Program-made: the position numbers and the translations under genes
Part shown: positions 1 to 8,721 of the stretch, one piece after another
How the letters are laid out: each line of letters opens with the position of its first letter
How positions within the stretch are numbered: the stretch's first letter is position 1
Source of the DNA: Pseudomonas sp.
GTDB taxonomy: Bacteria > Pseudomonadota > Gammaproteobacteria > Pseudomonadales > Pseudomonadaceae
Assembly (NCBI RefSeq): GCF_017744435.1
Contig: NZ_JAGIBG010000003.1
Location: 62,001-126,000, forward strand
Length of the DNA stretch: 64,000 nucleotides
Direction of reading: 5' to 3'
The notes under the pieces: generated by a model
What the model was told of the DNA's origin: nothing
Seen by the model: only the letters and a program-made list of their open reading frames with translations
Database searches by the model: none

Positions 1-511
1 CATCGTCGCCGAACAGGCGCTTGCCATGCCCCAGCAGCACGGGGTGGGTGAGCAGCTGAAGCTCATCGACCAGGCCGGCGGCGAGCAATTGTTGCACCAC
101 ATCGGCGCTGCCCTGGGTGAGCAGATCGGCACCCTCCTGCTGCTTGAGGGCACGTACCGCCGCGACAATATCCGCGCCCAGCGCATGGCTGTTGTGCCAA
201 TCGAGGCTGTCCGGGTCATGGGTGGCGACGTGCTTGGCCACGCTGTTGAACAGGTTGGCGATGGAGAATTCCTCGGTGTCGTCTTTCACCTTCGGCCAGT
301 AGCCGGCAAAGATGTCGTAGGTGCGCCGGCCCAGCAGCAATTCGAAAGGTTGGCTGAACAGTGCCTGCATCGCCTGGCCAAACACTTCCTCGGCATAGGG
401 CACGAGCCAACCGCCGAAGGTGAAACCACCACTGGTATCTTCCTGAGGCCCGCCGGGGGCCTGCATGACGCCGTCGAGGCTGACGAAGGCGGCTACGATG
501 AGTTTGCGCAT
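1..511 (-). CDS. Dihydrofolate reductase family protein (RibD C-terminal-like), partial
   Basis: The reverse strand reads MRKLIVAAFVSLDGVMQAPG from an ATG at 511 with a good AGGAG just upstream, and the frame stays open off the left edge, so the C-terminus is missing (about 170 residues visible). The opening strand followed by SLDGVMQ, then GGFTFGGW and the later LLLGRRTYDIFAGYWP, is typical of the small RibD_C/DHFR-like reductases common in pseudomonads. These bind a nicotinamide cofactor, but the substrate of most members is unknown. It is divergent from the crotonase-family gene. Family assignment is firm; the reaction is not. Confidence 0.85.
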   Translation of the reverse strand, partial: MRKLIVAAFVSLDGVMQAPGGPQEDTSGGFTFGGWLVPYAEEVFGQAMQALFSQPFELLLGRRTYDIFAGYWPKVKDDTEEFSIANLFNSVAKHVATHDPDSLDWHNSHALGADIVAAVRALKQQEGADLLTQGSADVVQQLLAAGLVDELQLLTHPVLLGHGKRLFGDD

Positions 512-673
512 GGGGGCTCTCCTGAAAGACCTGTCGGGGGTGATGATTCACCTATGGTCGAACGGCGCGCGGCGATTTCGACAGGGCAAGCAGTCCCGTT
601 TTTGGCACAAGCACGGTCACCTGCCTGGGTTACCATCCACGCCGTGAACCCTTTCCCCACAGGAGTGCCGCCC

Positions 674-1486
674 GTGACCGAGTACACCGCGTTCAAGGTC
701 GAACTGACCGACAACATCGCCCATGTGCAGATCAACCGCCCGGAAAAGATCAACGCGATGAACGCGGCCTTCTGGGCGGAAATCGTCGAGATCTTCCAGT
801 GGATCGACGACACCGATGCCGTGCGCGCGGTGGTGATCAGCGGTGCCGGCAAGCACTTCTCCGCCGGTATCGACCTGATGATGCTGGCCTCGCTGGCCGG
901 GCAGATGGGCAAGGATGTCGGCCGCAACGCACGCTTCCTGCGCAAGACCATCCAGCGCCTGCAGGCCTCCTTCAATGCCGTGGACAACTGCCGCAAGCCG
1001 GTGCTGGCGGCAGTGCAGGGCTACTGCATCGGTGGCGCCATCGACCTGATCTCCGCCTGCGACATGCGCTACTGCAGCCGCGATGCGCAATTCTCGATCA
1101 AGGAAATCGACATGGGCATGGCCGCCGATGTCGGCACCTTGCAACGTTTGCCACGTATCATCGGCGACGGCATGATGCGTGAGCTGGCCTTCACCGGGCG
1201 CAACGTGGAAGCCGATGAGGCGCTGCGCATCGGCCTGGTCAACCGGGTCTATGATGATCAGGCCGCGCTGCTCGACGGGGTCTTTGCCATTGCCCGCGAG
1301 ATTGCCGCAAAATCGCCGATCGCCGTGGCCGGCACCAAGGAGATGCTCAGCTACATGCGTGACCATCGCATCGACGATGGCCTGGACTACATCGCCACCT
1401 GGAACGCCGCGATGCTGCAGTCCGAAGACCTGCGCGTGGCCGTGGCGGCGCACATGAGCAAACAGAAACCGACGTTCGCCGACTGA
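674..1486 (+). CDS. Delta(3,5)-delta(2,4)-dienoyl-CoA isomerase (crotonase family)
   Basis: A 270-residue enoyl-CoA hydratase/isomerase fold. The GTG at 674, preceded by CAGGAG, is preferred because translation [20 protein letters not shown] starts at the family N-terminus; the frame runs open far upstream without homology. The oxyanion-hole segments [12 protein letters not shown] and [10 protein letters not shown] are present. The segment [20 protein letters not shown] followed by [14 protein letters not shown] matches the ECH1 dienoyl-CoA isomerase pattern, which carries three acidic catalytic residues (Asp of SACD, Glu of KEID, Asp of AADVG) instead of the two Glu of hydratases. The inferred role is shifting double bonds during beta-oxidation of odd-position unsaturated fatty acids. 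Its stop lies 34 bp before nudC. Confidence 0.9.
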   Translation: MTEYTAFKVELTDNIAHVQINRPEKINAMNAAFWAEIVEIFQWIDDTDAVRAVVISGAGKHFSAGIDLMMLASLAGQMGKDVGRNARFLRKTIQRLQASFNAVDNCRKPVLAAVQGYCIGGAIDLISACDMRYCSRDAQFSIKEIDMGMAADVGTLQRLPRIIGDGMMRELAFTGRNVEADEALRIGLVNRVYDDQAALLDGVFAIAREIAAKSPIAVAGTKEMLSYMRDHRIDDGLDYIATWNAAMLQSEDLRVAVAAHMSKQKPTFAD

Positions 1487-1520
1487 CCGGGCCGGGGGAC
1501 GCAGCAAAGGAACCCCCGAC

Positions 1521-2351
1521 ATGTCAGCTCGCTGGACTACCGCAGTACTCGACCCACAGATCACCGGGGGGCTGGCCGTGGCCCGCAGCCCGGAAGGGTT
1601 CCTGGTGGACGCCAACGGCGCGCTGTTCCCCCGCGACTGGCTCAAGCGCCAGGACCTCGACGTGCTGTGTGAGCACGGCATCGGCCACTTCGACGGCGAG
1701 CCGGTGTTCCTGCTGGAGTTGCGCAGCGCGGTCGAGGTGCCTGGCTGCAGCTGGCGCGGGCTGCGCGCGTTCATGCTGGAAGGCGACTTCGACACCTACA
1801 AGGTGCTCGGCTATGCCGCGCAGATCGGCACCTGGGCCCGCGAACACCGCTTCTGCGGCAGCTGCGGCCAGGCGATGACGCAGATCCGCTGGGAGCGGGC
1901 GATGTACTGCCAGCCCTGCGACCTGCGCAGCTACCCGCGCATCTCGCCGAGCATGATCGTGCTGGTGACCCGTGGCGACGAGATCCTGCTGGCCCGTTCG
2001 CCGCGCTTCGTCACGGGCGTTTACAGCACCCTGGCGGGCTTTGCCGAGCCGGGCGAATCCGCCGAGGACTGCCTGGTGCGCGAGGTGCGCGAAGAGGTGG
2101 CGGTGGAGGTGCGCAACATCCAGTACGTCGGCAGCCAGTGCTGGCCATTCCCGCACTCGATGATGCTGGGCTTCCATGCTGAATATGCCGGTGGCGAGAT
2201 CGTCATGCAGCCGGACGAGATCGAGGACGCCCAGTGGTTCAGCGTCCATGACCTGCCGCCGCTGCCGGCCGGGCGGTCCATCGCCCGGTACCTGATTGAC
2301 CTGTATGTCGCCAGACGTTTAGGCCTGCCCGAACCAGGATTGCCTCACTAG
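1521..2351 (+). CDS. nudC: NADH pyrophosphatase / NAD-cap hydrolase NudC
   Basis: A 276-residue Nudix enzyme that splits NAD(H) into NMN(H) and AMP and, in the well-studied family members, removes NAD caps from RNA. A zinc ribbon is visible as C112xxC115 and C130xxC133. The Nudix box spans about residues 173-195 ([20 protein letters not shown]). The NudC-specific downstream motif appears as SQCWPFPHS, where the usual form is SQPWPFPxS, so one Pro is Cys here. Length matches the family. The start follows AAAGGA. An AT-richer gap separates it from the RHS gene. Confidence 0.95.
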   Translation: MSARWTTAVLDPQITGGLAVARSPEGFLVDANGALFPRDWLKRQDLDVLCEHGIGHFDGEPVFLLELRSAVEVPGCSWRGLRAFMLEGDFDTYKVLGYAAQIGTWAREHRFCGSCGQAMTQIRWERAMYCQPCDLRSYPRISPSMIVLVTRGDEILLARSPRFVTGVYSTLAGFAEPGESAEDCLVREVREEVAVEVRNIQYVGSQCWPFPHSMMLGFHAEYAGGEIVMQPDEIEDAQWFSVHDLPPLPAGRSIARYLIDLYVARRLGLPEPGLPH

Positions 2352-2455
2352 CCGTACCTTTTGAGCGTAAACAGGAAAAGGGGAACTATCATTTATGATA
2401 GTTTCAAGACTCGTTCTGAATACTTAGTCTGAACGGAAATCAAATGGGAGGCTCT

Positions 2456-3307
2456 ATGCCACATTTCATTTCCGAGGGAGACGACTGTACAAGAAGTGGT
2501 GACCTGCTTTTAGACGGATCAGTGCTCGACCGCTCTCGCGCAACACCAATCACCACATTTAGCTATACGTCTTATGGGGATGATAACTACGCGCTTGGTA
2601 AGCGGCTTTTAGGATTTAACGCGCAGTTCCGAGATTCGCTGTCAGGCCTGTATCTGCTGGGTAATGGTTATCGAGCTTATAACTGTGAATTGCAGAGGTT
2701 TCACTCGCCAGACGCCTTAAGCCCGTTTCGTAAGGGGGGCGTGAACGCGTACGGTTACTGCGCAGGGGACCCCGTGAACTACCTTGATCCCTCGGGTGCC
2801 ATTCGGTGGTGGTTTCGTAAGACGATAAGGTTCGAGGGTGATTATCAAATTCTTTATCCGGGCTCCGAGAAATCACCCAGTTCGTTCCACAAAGAAGTAT
2901 TCAAGAGTGGTCACGCCGGGTTCGTGACCCACGGCAACGCAGAGAAAGGCCCGGTGCTGATGAATCAAAAAGGAGAGATGGTGCCAGCTAAGGATGTTAC
3001 CAGGAAAGAAATTGCGCCCAGATTGAGAGGGTTGGGTTCATATGGCAAAGATTCGAAGAAGCCTATCTACCTGTTTGCTTGTTCGGCGGGGGCAAGCGGC
3101 GCAGCACAACAGGTCGCTGATGAGTTGGGTAGACCTGTTATTTCCTATAAATATCTTACCCTTCACCTCAAAGCGCAATTCATGAATCTCCAACCAGAGA
3201 CTGACCCTGTACTGGGGATGATGGAGCTTCCTCCGGTTCCTTATGCGCCGAGAATAGCCGAGCCACTCACATTTATTCCCGGCGCAGTGAAGGCGGTTCG
3301 CAAGTAG
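2456..3307 (+). CDS. Orphan RHS-core protein with C-terminal putative toxin domain
   Basis: A 283-residue protein. The ATG at 2456 follows GGGAGG; an in-frame ATG at 2444 overlaps that ribosome site and is less likely. Residues 49-113 are a single RHS-associated core (KRLLGFNAQFRDSLSGLYLL, GNGYRAYN, RFHSPDALSPF, GGVNAYGYCAGDPVNYLDPSG), the junction that precedes the variable tip in RHS/polymorphic toxins. The following 170 residues are unrelated to RHS. They carry a THGN segment (His159) and LFACSAG (Cys209) followed by AAQQVADELG, which resembles the His...Cys layout of C80/caspase-like cysteine peptidases. No long YD-repeat shell, signal peptide or adjacent immunity gene is visible. Base composition is lower in GC than in neighbouring genes. 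Function of the tail is inference. Confidence 0.75.
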   Translation: MPHFISEGDDCTRSGDLLLDGSVLDRSRATPITTFSYTSYGDDNYALGKRLLGFNAQFRDSLSGLYLLGNGYRAYNCELQRFHSPDALSPFRKGGVNAYGYCAGDPVNYLDPSGAIRWWFRKTIRFEGDYQILYPGSEKSPSSFHKEVFKSGHAGFVTHGNAEKGPVLMNQKGEMVPAKDVTRKEIAPRLRGLGSYGKDSKKPIYLFACSAGASGAAQQVADELGRPVISYKYLTLHLKAQFMNLQPETDPVLGMMELPPVPYAPRIAEPLTFIPGAVKAVRK

Positions 3308-3322
3308 AAAATACTTAAAGCA

Positions 3323-4102
3323 TCATGCCTGCCCGAACCAGTGCTGCCACGCTAAACGCACGGTCAGCGCCAGCACCACGGTGATGAACACCGGGCGGAT
3401 GAACTTGCTGCCGCCACTGATCGCCGTGCGTGCGCCGAAGAAGGCGCCGACCATCACCGACAGGCCCATGCACAGGCCGACGATGTAATCCACCTGCCCG
3501 GAAATGATGAACACCGTCAGCGCCGCGATGTTGCTGACGAAGTTCATGCTGCGTGCCACGCCGCTGGCACGGACCAGGTCGATGGGGTAGAGCAGCAACG
3601 TGCTCACGGTCCAGAACGCACCGGTGCCGGGGCCGGCCACGCCGTCGTAGAAACCGAGGGTGAAGCCTTGGGGGAACTGCCATTTCTTCTTGATCGGCGC
3701 ATCGGCATCCAGCGGTGCCTTGGGCGTGCCGCCGAACAGCAGGTAGATGCCACAGGCGAAGACGATCACCGGCAGCATCTTGTTCAGCCATTCGGCCGGC
3801 ATGTAGTGGGCCACCACCGCACCGATCGAGGCGCCGACCAACGTTGCGAACAGGGCCGGGCGCCATTGTGCCGGGTGGAACAGCTTGCGCTTGTAGTAGG
3901 TGAAGCCGGCGGTGGCCGAGCCGAAGGTCGAGCTGAGCTTGTTGGTGCCGAGCACCAGGTGCGGCGGCATGCCGGCGGTGAGCAGCGCCGGGGTGGTCAA
4001 CAGGCCGCCGCCACCGGCGATGGCATCGATGAAACCGGCGACGAAGGCGACCAGGGCGAGGATCAGCAGGGTGAGCGGTTCAACGGTGAGTTCGAAGGGC
4101 AT
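3323..4102 (-). CDS. TSUP-family (TauE/SafE) membrane transporter
   Basis: About 259 residues from MPFELTVEPLTLLILALVAF; a further in-frame ATG exists at 4162, so the start is not certain. The protein is mostly hydrophobic with roughly eight membrane segments. It has the family N-terminal repeat motif FIDAIAGGGGLLTTPALL and the mid-protein LGTNKLSSTFG and GFYDGVAGPGTGAFW. The TauE/SafE family exports sulfite, sulfoacetate and other organosulfur or carboxylate anions. The substrate here cannot be read from sequence. It is convergent with the RHS gene. Confidence 0.88.
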   Translation of the reverse strand: MPFELTVEPLTLLILALVAFVAGFIDAIAGGGGLLTTPALLTAGMPPHLVLGTNKLSSTFGSATAGFTYYKRKLFHPAQWRPALFATLVGASIGAVVAHYMPAEWLNKMLPVIVFACGIYLLFGGTPKAPLDADAPIKKKWQFPQGFTLGFYDGVAGPGTGAFWTVSTLLLYPIDLVRASGVARSMNFVSNIAALTVFIISGQVDYIVGLCMGLSVMVGAFFGARTAISGGSKFIRPVFITVVLALTVRLAWQHWFGQA

Positions 4103-4192
4103 GGGTGTCTGGCAGGCAGAGGGCAGGGCGTGCGGCAAATCGCCGCGCTGGAAGAAAGACATGGTAAGCCTGGGCGCAAACGGTTGCCAGTA

Positions 4193-4232
4193 CCGGCCTC
4201 TGTGGGAGCGGGCTTGCCCGCGAAGAGGCCGG
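4193..4232. repeat. Single REP element
   Basis: An imperfect palindrome with the P. putida REP core (GTGGGAGCGGGCTTGCCCGCGAA) flanked by CCGGCCTC/GAGGCCGG arms. It lies in the short gap between the alpha/beta hydrolase and the TSUP gene. Confidence 0.85.
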
Positions 4233-4246
4233 TACAGCAAACCCTA

Positions 4247-5077
4247 TCAACTCTGGATGAACGCCAGCAGATCCGCATTGATCACATCGGCATGGGTAGT
4301 CGGCATGCCATGCGGATAGCCCTTGTAGGTCTTCAAGGTGCCATTGGGCAGCAACTTGGCCGACAGCGGCCCGGAATTCTCGTAGGGCACGATCTGGTCA
4401 TCATCGCCATGCATCACCAGCACGGGCTGCTTGATGCCCTTGAGATCCTCGGTGAAGTCAGTCTGCGAGAACGCCACGATGCCGTCGAAATGCGCCTTGG
4501 CGCTGCCGATCATGCCTTGGCGCCACCAATTGCCGATAATGCCTTCCGAAGCCTCTACACCCGGCCGGTTGTAGCCATAGAACGGCCCGGTCGGCACATC
4601 ACGATAGAACTGCGCGCGGTTGCTGGCGACCTGGGCCTGGAAGCCATCGAACACCGACTTGGGCAGGCCGCCGGGGTTGGCCGGTGTCTGCACCATCAGC
4701 GGCGGCACGGCGGCGATCAGCACGGCCTTGGCCACCGGGTCACCGGGATGCCGCGCCATGTAGCGCACCACTTCGCCGCCACCGGTGGAATGGCCGACAT
4801 GTACCGCGCCCTGGGTGCCGAGGTGCGCGACCACGGCGGCTACATCGTCGGCATAGTGGTCCATGTCGTGACCGTCCCACACCTGGCTGGAGCGCCCGTG
4901 GCCGCGGCGGTCATGGGCGACCACGCGAAAGCCTTTGGCCAGGAAGAACAGCATCTGCGCGTCCCAGTCATCAGAACTGAGCGGCCAGCCGTGGTGGAAG
5001 TGGATGACCGGCGCATCGCGCGGGCCCCAGTCCTTGTAGAAGATCTGAACGCCATCCTTCGTGGTTACGTAGCTCAT
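4247..5077 (-). CDS. Alpha/beta hydrolase, non-heme chloroperoxidase type
   Basis: A 276-residue alpha/beta hydrolase. The nucleophile elbow is GHSTGG with Ser97, followed by an acid in GDDDQIVP near residue 227 and His256 in GYPHGM, so a complete catalytic triad is present. The oxyanion segment HHGWPLSSDDW and the conserved DRRGHGRS are typical of bacterial cofactor-free haloperoxidases/arylesterases, which hydrolyse esters and can perhydrolyse acetic acid. It has no signal peptide and is probably cytoplasmic. It is a single-gene unit. The natural substrate is unknown. Confidence 0.9.
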   Translation of the reverse strand: MSYVTTKDGVQIFYKDWGPRDAPVIHFHHGWPLSSDDWDAQMLFFLAKGFRVVAHDRRGHGRSSQVWDGHDMDHYADDVAAVVAHLGTQGAVHVGHSTGGGEVVRYMARHPGDPVAKAVLIAAVPPLMVQTPANPGGLPKSVFDGFQAQVASNRAQFYRDVPTGPFYGYNRPGVEASEGIIGNWWRQGMIGSAKAHFDGIVAFSQTDFTEDLKGIKQPVLVMHGDDDQIVPYENSGPLSAKLLPNGTLKTYKGYPHGMPTTHADVINADLLAFIQS

Positions 5078-5162
5078 GGTCGTGTCTCCTCAGTGCAGGA
5101 ACCGAAGTGAGCTATTGAGAATAGGAGGGATTTCGTTCGGCATCGGGAAATGTGTTGGCAGT

Positions 5163-5270
5163 ACCGGCCTCTTCGCGGCGGTTCGGCGCCCCGACATGCC
5201 CGCTCCCACAGGTATCGCACAGGCCTTGAGGCTAGCGCAGGACCTGTGGGAGCGGGCGTGCCCGCGAAAA
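5163..5270. repeat. Paired inverted REP elements
   Basis: Two REP cores in opposite orientation separated by about 40 bp. The left copy has a slightly degraded arm (GCGGCGGTTCGGCGCCCCGACATGCCC). The pair fills the gap between the glutamine-synthetase-like gene and the hydrolase gene. Confidence 0.85.
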
Positions 5271-5284
5271 GACCATCACCGATG

Positions 5285-6637
5285 TCACATGAACCAGCGG
5301 TACTCCCGCGCACTGACTTCCTGCATGAACGCCAGATGGTCCTGGCGCTTGTTCTCGCAATACACCATCACGAACTCCTCACCCAGCCCCTCGTTCACTG
5401 CCGGGTGGCTGCGCATGGTCGCGACCGCGCCAAGCATGTCCTTGGGAAAGTCGATGCCGCTGCTGCGGTCTTCGTTCAGCGGCGCAATCGGTTCCTGCCC
5501 GGCATCCAGCCCATGCTCCATGCCGCACAGGATCGCCGCCAGCACCAGGTAAGGGTTGGCATCCGCCCCTGCCAATCGATGCTCGATGCGCAGGTTGCGG
5601 GCATCCGACTCGGGAATGCGAATGCACGCATCGCGGTCTTCGAAGCCCCAGCTGGCGCGGCTGGCAGCATTGACCATGGCGCCATAGCGGCGGAACGCGT
5701 TGTGGTTGGCGGCGAAGATCGGCATGCAGTGCGGCAGCAGTGCCAGGCAGCCGGCCACGGCGTGGCGCAGCGGGCGTTGCTGGTTGGCGGCCAGCAGGTT
5801 GTTGCCGGCCTGGTCGTACAGGCTTACATGCACATGCATGCCACTGCCCGGCGCCTGCAGGTAAGGCTTGCTCATGAACGAGGCGCGCAAGCCGTGCTTG
5901 AGTGCGACACCCCGGGTGCTGCGGCAGAACAGGGCGGCCCAGTCGGCGGCTTGCAGGCCGTCGTCGCAGTGGCCGAAGTTGATCTCGAACTGCCCGGGGC
6001 CCAGTTCGGCGGTGATGACGTTGGCATCCACACCTTGGGCATTGGCGGTCTCGACCATGTCGTGCAGCACCTCGCTGAAGCGCGACAGCCGTTCGATGTG
6101 CATGTTGGGCTGGTCGTCCGGGTCATCGCTGAGCGGGTCGCGGGGGAACTGCGGCAGGCCCTGCTTGAGCGCGCGGTCGAACAGGTAGAACTCCAGCTCG
6201 AACGCCACCACCGGGCGAATGCCGCGTCGTTCCAGGCGCTGCAGCACACGGGCGAGGACCTCGCGGGGTTCGAACTCGATCGGCGCGGCAGTGCCGTCGG
6301 AGCTGATCAGCATCTGCCCCAGCGGCTCGCGCTCCCAGGTCACCGGCTTTAGCGTGCCGGGGATCAGGCGGCGGACGGCATCCGGGTCGCCGTCGTTGAA
6401 GCAGTAGTCGCCAATCGGGAACAGCCCACCTTGTACGCCCAGCAGCACGCAGTTCTGCGGCAGCTTCAGCGGGCTGCCGGCGGCGACTTTCTCCAGCATG
6501 TCGATGGGGTAGCGCTTGCCATAGAAGTGCCCGGGGATGTCCAGGCTGAGCAGGTCGACATGGCTGACGTCGGGGTAGCGGGCACGGAACGCGCGGACTT
6601 CACTGAGCAGATCGGGAAAGCCTGTTGTTATGGTCAT
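5285..6637 (-). CDS. Glutamine-synthetase-like gamma-glutamyl-polyamine ligase
   Basis: A 450-residue member of the type I glutamine synthetase superfamily. Visible catalytic segments are AFELEFYLF (metal Glu), ITAELGPGQFEINF, GSGMHVHVSLYD (ATP/metal His) and RIEHRLAGADANPYL. The divergent N-terminal domain is typical of PuuA/SpuI-type ligases that glutamylate putrescine or other amines rather than ammonia. The gene starts 9 bp after the cupin-XRE regulator and lies in an operon with an FAD amine oxidase, which supports gamma-glutamyl polyamine catabolism. The exact amine is not determinable. True GlnA is excluded by length and motif divergence. Confidence 0.88.
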   Translation of the reverse strand: MTITTGFPDLLSEVRAFRARYPDVSHVDLLSLDIPGHFYGKRYPIDMLEKVAAGSPLKLPQNCVLLGVQGGLFPIGDYCFNDGDPDAVRRLIPGTLKPVTWEREPLGQMLISSDGTAAPIEFEPREVLARVLQRLERRGIRPVVAFELEFYLFDRALKQGLPQFPRDPLSDDPDDQPNMHIERLSRFSEVLHDMVETANAQGVDANVITAELGPGQFEINFGHCDDGLQAADWAALFCRSTRGVALKHGLRASFMSKPYLQAPGSGMHVHVSLYDQAGNNLLAANQQRPLRHAVAGCLALLPHCMPIFAANHNAFRRYGAMVNAASRASWGFEDRDACIRIPESDARNLRIEHRLAGADANPYLVLAAILCGMEHGLDAGQEPIAPLNEDRSSGIDFPKDMLGAVATMRSHPAVNEGLGEEFVMVYCENKRQDHLAFMQEVSAREYRWFM

Positions 6638-6646
6638 GCTGTGCTC

Positions 6647-7198
6647 TCATCGGAAAACCCAGAGGACACGGGTCGTCTGGTCGGTCAGGTTGGCGTAGCG
6701 GAAGTGGCGGTTGGGCGGCAGCTGGAAGCTGTCGTTGGGCGCGAGGGTCACGGCTTGCTCGTCGTCGGCGAGCCACAGGGTCAGTTCACCTTCGAGGACG
6801 AAACCGCCTTGCTCGGAGCTGTCGTCCAGGTGCCCTTCGCCACTGCTGGCGCCGGGCGCCAGGTGGCTTTCGAGCATGGCGAAACGGCCGTTGAGCGTTG
6901 GCGAGATCAGCACGTCGCTGATGCCTTCGGCGTAATAGATGGTGCGCCGCTCGTTGGGGCGGGTGACCCAGTCCAGCGCGGGTGGCTGGCTGGCCTGGTA
7001 GAAGTAGGTGGTGGGCACCTGCAGGGCTTCGCTGATCGCCGTGAGGTCGGCCACGGTCGGCTGCGACAAGCCGCGCTCGACCTGGGACAGAAAACCCAGC
7101 GAGCGCTTGACCTTGCCCGCCAGCTCATCGAGGGTCAGCCCGCGGTGCTTGCGCAGGTCGCGGATCAGCAGGGCCAGGCCCTGGGCGTCTTCAGACAT
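6647..7198 (-). CDS. XRE-family regulator with cupin sensor domain (PuuR-like)
   Basis: 183 residues. The N-terminal helix-turn-helix (about residues 7-62) includes LRKHRGLTLDELAGKVKRSL and LSQVERGLSQPTVADLTAIS. A C-terminal cupin (about residues 105-180) includes GEGHLDDSSEQGGFVLEGEL and LAPNDSFQLPPNRHFRYAN. This architecture is shared with PuuR and other polyamine or amine-responsive repressors. The ATG at 7198 overlaps the end of the upstream FAD oxidase by 8 bp, so the two are translationally coupled. It probably controls its own operon. No operator was identified with confidence. Confidence 0.88.
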   Translation of the reverse strand: MSEDAQGLALLIRDLRKHRGLTLDELAGKVKRSLGFLSQVERGLSQPTVADLTAISEALQVPTTYFYQASQPPALDWVTRPNERRTIYYAEGISDVLISPTLNGRFAMLESHLAPGASSGEGHLDDSSEQGGFVLEGELTLWLADDEQAVTLAPNDSFQLPPNRHFRYANLTDQTTRVLWVFR

Positions 7199-8480
7199 GA
7201 TCGCGCATCCTGTACCAGGCCTTGGCCGCCGCCTCCAGCGGTGCGGCCAGCAGGTCACCGCCGGGGAAGCGGCCGTTGTCGATGCCCTGGTACAAGGCCA
7301 GCAGGTCGTCGTCGCCGAGGATGGCATCGCTCACTGCCCGCGCGGCGGCCAGGGTCGGCAGTACGCCGTGACCGGAGAAGCCTTGCAGCCAGTAGCGCTG
7401 GCCCTCGCGGCCGACGTCCGGGGTGCGCTGGATGCTGCAGTCGATGTGGCCGCCCCAGGCATAGTCGATGGCCACCCCGGCCAGTTGCGGGAACACCCGT
7501 TCCAGGTAGGGGCGGGTGGCGCTGGCGACGTCCTTGGGGATGCCGCCCAGGTAGGTGCAGCCGCCACCGAACAGCAGGCGGTGGTCGGGGGTGAGGCGGA
7601 AGTAGTCGGGCACGAACTGGTTGTCGATCACGCAGCTGTTGCGCGGCAGCAGCGAGCGGGCCAACTCGGCATCCAGCGGCGCGGTGGCCACCTGGTACGA
7701 GCCGACCGGCAGCAGCCGGCGCGAGAGGCTGCGGTCGAGGCGGTCGATGTAGGCGTTGCAGGCCAGTACCAGCACCCCGCAGCGTACCTCGCCATGCTCG
7801 GTGCGGGCCACATAGCCGTTGGCGCCGGGCTGATAGTCGAGCACCTGGCTCTGCTCGAAGATACGCCCGCCATGGGCTTCGATCGTGGCGGCCAGGCCCT
7901 GGGCCAGTTTCAGCGGGTTGAGGTGCGCGCCCCTGGCGTCATACAGCGCGGCCTGGTAGCGCGGGCTGTCGATCCATTGCGGCAGCTCGTCGCGGCCGAT
8001 CAGGCGCAGGGCGTCGTAGCCCCATTTGTGCTCGGCGTCGTGCAGGGCTTCTTCGAGCATCTTTATCCGCCGAGGCAGCACGGCGGTCCACAGGCTGCCT
8101 AGCCGGTAGTCGATGTCGAAGCCATGGCGCAGGGGCAGCTCGCGCATCTCGTCGGCGGCCCAGCACATGCTGTCCCACAGGCGCCGGGTGCGTTCCACGC
8201 CCAGCGCTTTCTCCAGTGGCGGCATGTCGCACGACCAGCCCAGCAGCGCCTGGCCACCATTGCGCCCGGAGGCGGCCCAGGCCACCCGGCTGGCTTCCAG
8301 CAGGGTCACGCGCTTGCCGGCCAGGGTCAGGCGCAGGGCGGTGTGCAGGCCGCTGAAGCCGGCGCCGACGATCAGTACATCGGTGTCGTGCGGGCCTTGC
8401 AGGGTAGGGCGCAGGGGGATGCTGGCGGGGTAGGTCTGGGCGTAGTAGCTGGCGACGTGCTGGGCGGATTGCTTGAACAT
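7191..8480 (-). CDS. FAD-dependent gamma-glutamylpolyamine oxidase (PuuB/DadA-like)
   Basis: A 429-residue DAO-family flavoprotein. It has the N-terminal Rossmann dinucleotide motif VLIVGAGFSGLHTALRLTLA, then LLEASRVAWAASGRNGGQ, and a C-terminal WGGHIDCSIQRTPDVG and GFSGHGVLPTLAAARAVSDA. These match the PuuB/OrdL-type oxidases that deaminate gamma-glutamylputrescine or related amines. It is the first gene of a three-gene operon (oxidase, XRE-cupin regulator, ligase) transcribed away from the LysR gene. No aldehyde dehydrogenase or gamma-Glu-GABA hydrolase follows in this window, so the later steps must be encoded elsewhere. Confidence 0.9.
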   Translation of the reverse strand: MFKQSAQHVASYYAQTYPASIPLRPTLQGPHDTDVLIVGAGFSGLHTALRLTLAGKRVTLLEASRVAWAASGRNGGQALLGWSCDMPPLEKALGVERTRRLWDSMCWAADEMRELPLRHGFDIDYRLGSLWTAVLPRRIKMLEEALHDAEHKWGYDALRLIGRDELPQWIDSPRYQAALYDARGAHLNPLKLAQGLAATIEAHGGRIFEQSQVLDYQPGANGYVARTEHGEVRCGVLVLACNAYIDRLDRSLSRRLLPVGSYQVATAPLDAELARSLLPRNSCVIDNQFVPDYFRLTPDHRLLFGGGCTYLGGIPKDVASATRPYLERVFPQLAGVAIDYAWGGHIDCSIQRTPDVGREGQRYWLQGFSGHGVLPTLAAARAVSDAILGDDDLLALYQGIDNGRFPGGDLLAAPLEAAAKAWYRMRDHV

Positions 8481-8586
8481 GCCTTGGCCTCGTGAAATTT
8501 ATTGTGGTTATTTTCATGAAAATTTAGCAGGGAATTTTCATGGCGCCAGGACCGTTCGTCTTTGAATCCTCGTTGCATATATGATG

Positions 8587-8701
8587 CTGGGGCCGCTGGG
8601 CGGCCCATTCGCGGGGCAAGCCCGCTCCCACAGAGACCGCGCTGGCCCTGAATTCTGTGGGAGCGGGCTTGCCCCGCGAATGGGCTGCCCAGCGGCCCCA
8701 G
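8587..8701. repeat. Paired inverted REP elements with long flanking arms
   Basis: Two REP cores in opposite orientation with near-perfect outer arms (CTGGGGCCGCTGGGCGGCCCATTCGCGGGG and its complement). The resulting cruciform-capable palindrome is more than 100 bp. It sits in the divergent gap between the oxidase operon and the LysR gene, where promoters would be expected. Confidence 0.9.
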
Positions 8702-8721
8702 AGGCCCTGACAGGAAAAACA

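Noticed and set aside
26..673. N-terminal extension of the dienoyl-CoA isomerase frame
   Set aside because: The upstream part is antisense to the RibD-like gene. The GTG at 674 with CAGGAG starts exactly at the family N-terminus.
2456..3307. Full-size Rhs/YD-repeat toxin
   Set aside because: Only one RHS core is present, with no YD repeats, PAAR or VgrG upstream. It is annotated as an orphan core-tip protein.
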